NCBI RefSeq assembly: GCF_009604425.1
Contig: NZ_WEGI01000008.1
Span: 124,001 to 188,000 of the forward strand
Length of the DNA stretch: 64,000 bases
Source: Nocardia aurantia
GTDB taxonomy: Bacteria > Actinomycetota > Actinomycetes > Mycobacteriales > Mycobacteriaceae
Direction: 5' to 3'
Below, in pieces: positions 1 through 6,841 of this stretch (the stretch's first letter is position 1; each line of letters starts with the position of its first letter). The translations under genes were made by a program, and so were the position numbers. The notes beneath the pieces are model-generated. The model did not search any database. It was not told the DNA's origin and saw nothing but the letters and a program-made list of their open reading frames with translations.

Positions 1-3000
1 TGCTGCACGGCCCGGACCAGGTCGCGGTGGCCGCGGTGCTGTCGGAACCCGATGCGCCGCAATGGTCCTGGTTGAAATGGCTGCCACACACCCAGCACGC
101 CAGCGATACCGACGGCATCGGCTCGGCGCGCATGGTGTACCGCAACGTCGCCGAATTGCGCGCCAAGGTGCTCGCCGGACTGAACCGCGGCCCGTTCTCC
201 GCCAACAGCGAACCGAGTCTGGAACGCAAGCACTTCCTGCTGATCGTCGACATCACCGGCACCGCCGCGGATCGCGATATCTCGGGCATCGACGGCTGTA
301 CCTGGCTGCGCCTCGGGCACACCGAACAGGCACTGCCGCGCGCACTGAAATTCGAAGTGGGCGCGGATCATTCGCTGCGGGAGACCACCAGCCGCGGCGT
401 CCGGCGGATCGGTGTCGCCGACACCATGTCGGTGGCCGGGGTGACGGCGCTGGCGCGCGGCATCTCGCCCTATCGGCTGTCCACGGTCGTGGAGGCCGTG
501 GTCGCCGAGCAGTCCGGCGTGGGCACCTCGTGGGAGGAACTGGTCCACCTGGCGGACCCGGGCACGATCCGGGTGGAGCAGCAGTGGCCTGCCCGCCGCG
601 ACGCCGACCGCACCCGGCTGAACATCCCCTTCGGCCACGATCCGGCCGGCCAGGTGGTCTATCTGGACATCAAGGAATCCGCCGAGGAGGGCATGGGCCC
701 GCACGGCATGTGCATCGGCGCCACCGGCTCCGGTAAATCGGAATTCCTTCGGACCCTTGTCCTCTCGGCGGTGGCGACGCACCCGCCGGACGTACTGAAC
801 CTGCTGCTCGTCGACTTCAAGGGCGGCGCGACCTTCCTGGGCTTCGACCGGTTGTCGCATGTCACCGCGGTCGTCACCAACATGGAGGAGGAGGCCGATC
901 TCGTCACCCGAATGGAGGACGTGATCAACGGCGAAATGGGCCGGCGGCAACGCATTCTGCGCGATGCCGGCAACTTCGCCAGTGTCGCCGACTACGAGCG
1001 GGCCCGGGAGCAGGGCGCCAACCTGGCCCCGATGCCGACGCTGCTGATCATCCTGGACGAGTTCGCCGAACTGCTGGAGCAGCACCCGAATTTCTCGAAG
1101 CTGTTCGTCGCCATCGGCCGCCTCGGCCGCTCGCTCCGGATCCACCTGCTGCTGGCCTCGCAGAAGGTCCCGGCCAACCGGATGGGCGAACTCGAAGCCC
1201 ACCTGTCGTACCGGATCGCGTTGCGCACCAACCAGACCAGCGACTCGCGCGACGCCATCGGCACCGCCGACGCGTACCACCTGCCCAAGAAGCCGGGCGC
1301 GGGATACCTGCGGGTGGGCGCGGGCGACCTGCAGCGCTTCCAGGCCGCCTACGTCGGCTCGACCTACATCGCGCCCGCGCAGACGACCGTGGCGGACGCG
1401 CGCCGGGCGCGCCGGGCCGGTGGTGGTTACCGGCCGCCGCAGCTGTTCACCGCGGCGCACATCTCCGATGTCCGGCCGACGGTGATCGAGCCCGAGGTCG
1501 TCGCCCCGGATGCCCCGGAGACACCGGACAGCGAGGCCGTGACCGTCATGGAGACGGTGCTGCAGCAACTGGCCGGGCACGGCCGTCCCGCGCATCAGAT
1601 GTGGTTGCCGCCGTTGAGCGTTCCGGCCACCCTGGATCGGCTCATCCAGGCCGCCCAGCCGGGCAGTCTGCGGGTGCCGTGGGCGATCATCGATATGCCG
1701 CGGCAGCAACGCCAGGACGTCTGGTCGGTGGATCTGTCCGGCGCGGGCGGCCACGTAGCCGTGGTCGGCGGCCCGCAGTCCGGTAAATCGACGGCGCTGC
1801 AATCCCTGATGATGGCCGCGGCGCTGACGCACACCCCGGAGCAGATCCAGTTCTACTGCCTGGACTTCTCCGGCGGCCTGTCCGGCATCCGCAACCTGCC
1901 GCACGTGGGATCGGTGGCCTCGGCGCGCGACGGCGATCGGATCCGGCGTACCTTCGCGCTGATCAACAACCTGATCGCGCACCGGCAGGCGTTGTTCACC
2001 GAACTCGGGATCGACAGCATCCGCGAGTTCCGGCGGCGCCGCGGCGCACCGCGGGAGTCCGCGGAGCTGACCGCCCGGGGCGACACGCACGGCGACGTCT
2101 TCCTCATCGTCGACGGCTGGGACATCGGATTCGCGGTCACCGGACCGTATTTCGACGAATATCTGCCGATGATGGAAGCCATCGCCCTGCAAGGGCTGAA
2201 CTACGGCATCCACCTGGTGGTCAGCAGCTCGCGCTGGGCGGCGATCCGGCCGGCCATCAAGGATCTGCTGCAGACCCGGCTGGAACTGCGGCTCGGTGAT
2301 CTGACGGACACCGTCTTCACCACGCATCGGCCCATCGTCGCTTCCATTCCGGCGAACCGGCCGGGCCGCGGCATCTCGACCGACGGTCTGCACATGCTCA
2401 CCGCGTTGCCGCGGACCGACGGTGTGAGCGAATCGGATTCGCTGGGCGCGGGTACCGCGGCCGCCGTCGAGCAGCTCCGCCGCACCTACGGGGATCGGCG
2501 GGCTCCGGAGGTCAAGCTGCTGCCGGCGCAGGTCACCCTCGAGCAGATCCTCGCCGGCCGGCCGGGCCCCGTCACGCCGGCCCAGCGACTGGTCCTGCCG
2601 TTCGGCATGCGCGAGTCGGATCTCAGTCCCGCCGCCATCGACTTCGGCGTCTCGACGCATTTCATCGTGGTGGGCTCGTCCGGTTCGGGGAAGTCGACCG
2701 TGCTCGCGGCACTGCTCGAGTCGATCCGGCGGCAGTTCACCCCGGAGCAGGCCAGGGTGCTGCTGATCGATTACCGGCGGCAGCACATGGACGCGCTGCC
2801 GCCCGAGATGTCGATCGGGTACCTCACCAGCGAACGGGATCTCACCGATGGGCTGCCCCCGTTCGCCGCGAAGATGCGGACCCGAAGGCCGCCCGACGGC
2901 GTGACCTCCCGGCAGCTGCGGGAGCGCTCCTGGTGGTCCGGGCCGGAGATCTTCGTGGTGATCGACGACTATCACATGGTGGCGCAGCGCGGCATGCTGA

Positions 3001-3293
3001 ATCCGCTCGATCCCATCAAGGACATCATCGTCGACGGCCGCGACACCGGCCTGCACATCATCGCGGCCCGCAACATCGCACAGGCCGACGGCGCCCTGTA
3101 CGACAACGTGCTCGGGCAGATGAAGAACCTCAACTCGTCCGGCTTCGTCATGGACGGCTCGAAACTCGACGGCATCCTCATCTCCGACGTGAAGGCGACG
3201 AAACAGCCGGTGGGACGGGGCATCCTGGTCGAGCCGCTGCTGTCCCGCAAGGATCTGGTCCAGGCGGCGTGGATTCCGGAGGCGCCGCAGTGA
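1..3293 (+). CDS. eccC: EccC, FtsK/SpoIIIE-type motor ATPase of the ESX secretion system (5' end missing)
   Basis: EccC is the hexameric inner-membrane ATPase that recognises Esx/PE substrates and drives type VII secretion. The frame is open from base 3, so the window starts inside the gene. The usual N-terminal membrane helices (about 240 residues) are missing; the first visible part matches the EccC segment with WLKWLPH. Three nucleotide-binding domains follow. The first has Walker A GATGSGKSEF (near base 718) and Walker B LLLVDFKGG. The second has GGPQSGKST (near 1768). The third has GSSGSGKST (near 2670). All three P-loops keep the lysine. A DEF box (ILDEFAELL) lies in domain 1. The single-chain form is that of ESX-2/3/4/5 rather than the split EccCa/Cb of ESX-1. 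The next gene starts 124 bases downstream behind its own palindrome, so a second transcription start is possible there. Confidence 0.97.
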   Translation, partial: LHGPDQVAVAAVLSEPDAPQWSWLKWLPHTQHASDTDGIGSARMVYRNVAELRAKVLAGLNRGPFSANSEPSLERKHFLLIVDITGTAADRDISGIDGCTWLRLGHTEQALPRALKFEVGADHSLRETTSRGVRRIGVADTMSVAGVTALARGISPYRLSTVVEAVVAEQSGVGTSWEELVHLADPGTIRVEQQWPARRDADRTRLNIPFGHDPAGQVVYLDIKESAEEGMGPHGMCIGATGSGKSEFLRTLVLSAVATHPPDVLNLLLVDFKGGATFLGFDRLSHVTAVVTNMEEEADLVTRMEDVINGEMGRRQRILRDAGNFASVADYERAREQGANLAPMPTLLIILDEFAELLEQHPNFSKLFVAIGRLGRSLRIHLLLASQKVPANRMGELEAHLSYRIALRTNQTSDSRDAIGTADAYHLPKKPGAGYLRVGAGDLQRFQAAYVGSTYIAPAQTTVADARRARRAGGGYRPPQLFTAAHISDVRPTVIEPEVVAPDAPETPDSEAVTVMETVLQQLAGHGRPAHQMWLPPLSVPATLDRLIQAAQPGSLRVPWAIIDMPRQQRQDVWSVDLSGAGGHVAVVGGPQSGKSTALQSLMMAAALTHTPEQIQFYCLDFSGGLSGIRNLPHVGSVASARDGDRIRRTFALINNLIAHRQALFTELGIDSIREFRRRRGAPRESAELTARGDTHGDVFLIVDGWDIGFAVTGPYFDEYLPMMEAIALQGLNYGIHLVVSSSRWAAIRPAIKDLLQTRLELRLGDLTDTVFTTHRPIVASIPANRPGRGISTDGLHMLTALPRTDGVSESDSLGAGTAAAVEQLRRTYGDRRAPEVKLLPAQVTLEQILAGRPGPVTPAQRLVLPFGMRESDLSPAAIDFGVSTHFIVVGSSGSGKSTVLAALLESIRRQFTPEQARVLLIDYRRQHMDALPPEMSIGYLTSERDLTDGLPPFAAKMRTRRPPDGVTSRQLRERSWWSGPEIFVVIDDYHMVAQRGMLNPLDPIKDIIVDGRDTGLHIIAARNIAQADGALYDNVLGQMKNLNSSGFVMDGSKLDGILISDVKATKQPVGRGILVEPLLSRKDLVQAAWIPEAPQ

Positions 3294-3341
3294 TCCGGAT
3301 CCCGGCGGTAGCACAGTGATTCCAGGACAACCTATGTCCCT

Positions 3342-3357
3342 TTCCCAAAGTTGGGAA
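3342..3357. promoter_or_regulatory. Palindromic operator-like site W1 upstream of PE
   Basis: TTCCC-N6-GGGAA; the arms extend to a perfect 7-base inverted repeat (TTCCCAA and TTGGGAA) around an AG spacer. It lies about 60 bases before the PE start codon in the eccC-PE gap. The same motif with the same 6-base spacing occurs at 14495, 28513 and 33150. Its position suggests a binding site controlling the PE-to-eccE part of the locus. The bound protein is not known. Confidence 0.6.
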
Positions 3358-3417
3358 TGACTTAACGTTTCCCCTGTACCACCCTTCGAGTTCCCACCAG
3401 TCGCGAGGAGACATCCC

Positions 3418-3738
3418 ATGGCTCTCGAAGTAATCCCGGAAGACTTCCCCGCCCTCTCGGCGACGCTGTCGACGATCCACACCGATCTGATGGGTGCGCT
3501 GGAAGGTACCTCGATCGCGGCGAATCCGACCGCGGCGGCGTCCGACCTGGTGAGCCAGGCGGCGGCGAAGGCATTCGCCGTCTACCACGCTCACTTCTAT
3601 GCCCAGGCGGCGCCGGGCTTCACGAACATCCTGCACGGTTCCCAGGTTCTCGTCCCGATCGCGAGCGACTACGCCGGCAGCGACGAGTCCGGCGGCGGTT
3701 ATGTCACCGGGGCCGCCGCGGGGATCGTGCCGATCTAG
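3418..3738 (+). CDS. PE family protein of the ESX locus
   Basis: This 106-residue helical protein sits in the standard PE position between eccC and the PPE gene. PE proteins pair with PPE partners into a helical bundle exported by ESX. A good ribosome site (GAGGAGA) precedes the ATG. The protein is close to the bare PE-domain length, without PGRS or other extensions. Near the C-terminal end of the helical part there is YAGSD, which fits the ESX secretion signal YxxxD/E carried by one partner of each substrate pair. Assignment rests on gene position, length and the export motif; sequence similarity to the classical N-terminal Pro-Glu motif is poor. Confidence 0.8.
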   Translation: MALEVIPEDFPALSATLSTIHTDLMGALEGTSIAANPTAAASDLVSQAAAKAFAVYHAHFYAQAAPGFTNILHGSQVLVPIASDYAGSDESGGGYVTGAAAGIVPI

Positions 3739-3789
3739 CCGGTAGCCGGTTCGACAGACTCGGTGTGATTCGTCGGAGGTGACACAGCC

Positions 3790-5124
3790 ATGCCAATCGA
3801 CCCTCTGATCGGTCCGGGGGAGACGCTCGCCATCCAGCTGCACTCCGGCATCGGATCCGGTCCGATGGTGGACACGTCCACCGCGTACTCGACTCTGGCC
3901 GAGGCGCTGAGCAACGGCGCGGCCAACTCCGACGGCACGATGGACGGGATGCAGAACATCTGGAAGGGTCCGTCCGCGAACCGGGCGGAGGCCGCGTTCC
4001 GCAACCATGCGACCTGGGTGCGCCAGCAGGCGCTGAACTCGTACACCGCGGCGAATCAGGCGGCGATGGCGGCCGAGTCGTTCAACATCACACTGGCACT
4101 CACACCGCCCCCGGAGTCGTTCTCCGGACTGCGCACGCTCATCACCGGTCTGGCGGCCAATCCGACGCCCGCCACCACGCCGGTCCTCATCGGGGCCGTC
4201 GGTGCACTGGGCGCGCTGAACGCGCAGGCGGTCTCGGCTTACAGCGGGTACGCCGCGGCGATCGGCGACATCGTGGGCGGGCTGCCCGAGATCCCGCAAC
4301 CGGCTCCGTCGATCGTCAACACGACCCGGCCCGGTCCCGACGGTCCCGGGCCGGGCCCCGGTCCCGGTGGTCCCGGCCCCGGTCCCAGCGGTCCCGGTTC
4401 GACGCCGGGGAAGACCGACCCGGGCGGTTCCACCGATCCCGGCGGCGCCAACGACCCGGGCGGCACCAGCAAACCGGGAACCGATCCCACGCAATCGACT
4501 TCGGATCCGACGCAGACCGGCACCCAGCAGCCCGGCGACACCGGCGACAACCCCACCGGCACCGACCCGCAGCAGCCGGCCGATGTCCAGGACTCGTTGC
4601 CGGACAACGAGATGGGTGGCCCGGACAACGGGTTCCCGCTCGATCGGGGCGATCTCGCGGACTCCTCGTACTCGGGCGACACGTCCGAGCTCGGGACCGG
4701 CCTGGGCGCGTATGCCGCCTACAGCATGTCCGGTGGCGGGCTCGGCTCGATGGCCGGGTCCGCCACCGGATTCCGGATGCCGTCGAACTGGGGCCGGATG
4801 ACCGGCGGCCGGGCCTTCGGCGCCGGAACCGGTCTCGCCGAACCCGAGCCGGCGTTGCAGCGCCGCGGCGTCACCGCGCCCCAGGCGCAGAAGCGGCGCA
4901 AGCGCGAGGAAGAGGAGAAGCGCAAGTCCGTCAAGGTGTCCGGGAAGGTATTCGTACCCGGCGAATTCGACGAGGTGCCGGAACTGGAGCAGCCGCCCGC
5001 GATCGGCGTGCTCGAGTACGACCTCGATCCGCTGTGGGACGAGTCCTCGGAGGATGACGCCGATCTGATCGGGGTCCTGGATCACGACGACGACTGGTCG
5101 TCGACCGATGAACGTTCTCGGTGA
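3790..5124 (+). CDS. PPE family protein with Pro/Gly-rich linker and acidic tail
   Basis: This 444-residue protein is the partner of the upstream PE protein. Residues about 1-170 are a helical PPE-like domain with a WxG-type turn (IWKGPSA, near residue 57). A low-complexity Gly-Pro region follows (about residues 178-260; DNA 4325-4570), then a Ser/Gly-rich stretch, a basic patch (KRRKREEEEKRK) and an acidic C-terminus rich in Asp and Glu. It starts at an ATG 10 bases after GGAGGT. The classical Pro-Pro-Glu triplet is not present at residues 7-10, so the family call depends on the WxG turn and on position after PE and before the Esx pair. The basic-then-acidic tail is distinctive and of unknown purpose. 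Confidence 0.85.
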   Translation: MPIDPLIGPGETLAIQLHSGIGSGPMVDTSTAYSTLAEALSNGAANSDGTMDGMQNIWKGPSANRAEAAFRNHATWVRQQALNSYTAANQAAMAAESFNITLALTPPPESFSGLRTLITGLAANPTPATTPVLIGAVGALGALNAQAVSAYSGYAAAIGDIVGGLPEIPQPAPSIVNTTRPGPDGPGPGPGPGGPGPGPSGPGSTPGKTDPGGSTDPGGANDPGGTSKPGTDPTQSTSDPTQTGTQQPGDTGDNPTGTDPQQPADVQDSLPDNEMGGPDNGFPLDRGDLADSSYSGDTSELGTGLGAYAAYSMSGGGLGSMAGSATGFRMPSNWGRMTGGRAFGAGTGLAEPEPALQRRGVTAPQAQKRRKREEEEKRKSVKVSGKVFVPGEFDEVPELEQPPAIGVLEYDLDPLWDESSEDDADLIGVLDHDDDWSSTDERSR

Positions 5125-5170
5125 AGTAGTACCGAGGCCGAGGAAATGACCGTTTAGAAAGGAACTTCAC

Positions 5171-5509
5171 ATGGCCACCGCCAGTATGATGATCGCCGAT
5201 CCGTCCAAGCTGCACACCGGCGCCCAGGACACCTCGATCTGCCTGGGCGAGCTGGAGACCTACCTGCGCACCCTGGCCGCCTCGCAGAGCGGGTTGCAGT
5301 CCGCCGTACAGAGCCCGGCGACCGGTGCGGCCATCCAGCATTCGCTCAGCGATGCGGGTACCGCCGGCACCAAGCTCGCCAACACCCTGAACGACATCGT
5401 CAACGCGCTGCGGACGGCGGGCGTGAAGATCGATGACCAGGACCTCCAGGGCGCGTCGAAGGTCTACGCGGCCGGCGGTGGGGACGGGAAGGTCGACACC
5501 AACTTCTGA
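5171..5509 (+). CDS. esxB: EsxB/CFP-10-like WXG100 protein lacking the WXG tryptophan
   Basis: This 112-residue helix-turn-helix hairpin protein is the first of the Esx pair. It should form a heterodimer with the next gene product and be exported by ESX. The segment aligned with the W-x-G turn reads QSPATGAA, so the tryptophan and glycine are both replaced; EsxG of ESX-3 shows a comparable loss. The C-terminal YxxxD/E signal is also not intact: the only candidate tyrosine is in VYAAGGGDG. If the pair keeps one export signal, it may come from the PE/PPE pair or from a non-canonical tail. The start follows a GAAAGGAA ribosome site. The call is firm from position and size; the loss of motifs is seen directly. 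Confidence 0.88.
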   Translation: MATASMMIADPSKLHTGAQDTSICLGELETYLRTLAASQSGLQSAVQSPATGAAIQHSLSDAGTAGTKLANTLNDIVNALRTAGVKIDDQDLQGASKVYAAGGGDGKVDTNF

Positions 5510-5568
5510 CCGGATCGCTTCCGGCGGTACGAATCTCGACATTTATCACTGAAAAGGATTGACACATC

Positions 5569-5862
5569 ATGAAATTCGACTTCAACGAAGTTGACATCCA
5601 TGCGGCCACCATGAACCAGCTCGTCTCCAGCATGGAGACGAACGCGCACCAGATCGAGGCCATCCGCAACGAACTGATGCAGGAGTTCGCCGGTGCCGGT
5701 GCGACCGGCTACGAGGACATCATGGCCCGGCTGAAGCGGGACAACGACGCGTACATCACGACGCTGGGCAACCTGAAGACCTCGATCCAGAGCGTCGGTG
5801 GTACCCAGGGTCTGGTGCACTCGACCGACACCGCCAACGGCAATATGTTCCTGGCGATCTGA
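5569..5862 (+). CDS. esxA: EsxA/ESAT-6-like WXG100 protein (FxG variant)
   Basis: This 97-residue protein is the second of the Esx pair, 59 bases after esxB. Two helices flank a turn that reads FAGAGATGYED, so the usual W-x-G is F-A-G here. The C-terminal end GNMFLAI resembles the flexible tail of ESAT-6. As in other ESX loci it is expected to dimerise with the EsxB protein and to leave the cell as a complex. A good ribosome site (AAAAGGA) precedes the ATG. Its length equals that of ESAT-6 family proteins. The next gene, espG, starts 13 bases downstream. Confidence 0.9.
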   Translation: MKFDFNEVDIHAATMNQLVSSMETNAHQIEAIRNELMQEFAGAGATGYEDIMARLKRDNDAYITTLGNLKTSIQSVGGTQGLVHSTDTANGNMFLAI

Positions 5863-5875
5863 GAGTTTCGCGATC

Positions 5876-6790
5876 GTGCAGTCTCAGCCCGCTCCGTCGA
5901 CGTCGGATCGGCGCGGCCGGACTGCCCCCGCTGAGCCGGGTTCCGGCGAGGATGTGGACAACGATCCGGTTGCGATCGAGTTGGACGTCGATGCCGCCCT
6001 GTTACTGCAGGACATGGTCGGCATCGGCGGCTACCCGACAGTATTGACCATACTGTCGAACCATTATCTGCTCGAAGATCCGGACCGGGTGCGCGCAGCC
6101 GTCGCGGAGCGGCTCACCGAGGTGGGCGTTCTCGTCGACGGCCGTGTGCACCCGGTGGTCGAGCACTGGTTGCACTGTCTGGACCGGCCGGACGTCGAAC
6201 TGTGCGCGCTCGTCGTGGATCCGGATCCGGAGCCGGACGGCGAGCTTCGGGCGTTGTTGCAGATGTCGCTGGTGCGCACCGGTGACACCCATGTGCTCGC
6301 GCTCCGCTGCGCGGACGAGATCGTCATCCAGCAGGTCTTCGAATCACAGGACCGCCTCGAGACCATCACGGCTGCCCTCGCCGCGACGCTCGGCCCTTGG
6401 CCCGCAGTGCAATTCGAGCCGATGCGGGTGACCGATCAGCTACTGGCCGAGGTGCCGTCCGATCGGGAGGAGCGGCATCGAGCGCTGGTGGAGCTGGGCG
6501 CGGTGGCGCATACTGCGAGCGTGCTCACCAGAGCATTCGACCGGTTGGTGCGAAAAGCGGAAGTGGTGATGATCGAACATCGTGATGGTGGCACGATGGA
6601 ACCATCGGTGGCCATGAATGTGATGGACACCGAATCCGGCCGGATCGTCGTGACGCCCAGCGTCGCGCTCGACGGCGAGCGCTGGTCGACCTACGGGCCG
6701 GGTGACGGCACCGCGTTGCACGCGGGCCTCGTGGCATTGGTCGAGTTGCTGCCCGGACGGAGTTGGTTCGGTACCAGCAGGTCCGACTGA
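5876..6790 (+). CDS. espG: EspG-family chaperone for PE/PPE proteins
   Basis: EspG binds the tip of the PPE domain in the cytosol and keeps PE-PPE pairs soluble and system-specific. The product has 304 residues from the GTG at 5876. The frame is open further upstream, but an earlier start would overlap esxA, and GAGAG stands 10 bases before this GTG. The first 25 residues are Ser/Pro-rich and probably disordered, followed by a mixed alpha/beta protein of the usual EspG length, containing VELCALVVDPDPEPDG and a conserved-looking end with DGTALHAGLVALVELLPG. Position after the Esx pair and before the MinD-like gene is as in ESX-2. Confidence 0.85.
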   Translation: MQSQPAPSTSDRRGRTAPAEPGSGEDVDNDPVAIELDVDAALLLQDMVGIGGYPTVLTILSNHYLLEDPDRVRAAVAERLTEVGVLVDGRVHPVVEHWLHCLDRPDVELCALVVDPDPEPDGELRALLQMSLVRTGDTHVLALRCADEIVIQQVFESQDRLETITAALAATLGPWPAVQFEPMRVTDQLLAEVPSDREERHRALVELGAVAHTASVLTRAFDRLVRKAEVVMIEHRDGGTMEPSVAMNVMDTESGRIVVTPSVALDGERWSTYGPGDGTALHAGLVALVELLPGRSWFGTSRSD

Positions 6791-6841
6791 GCCGGAGGCT
6801 CGACGCCTGGGGTGCTGCGCTTTTCGAGAGGATTGAGGGAT

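Noticed and set aside
3353..3380. GGGAAT as the -35 element of an ECF sigma promoter
   Set aside because: The sequence downstream has no -10 element at a constant distance across the four sites, while the two-fold symmetry and 6-base spacing are constant. An operator fits better.
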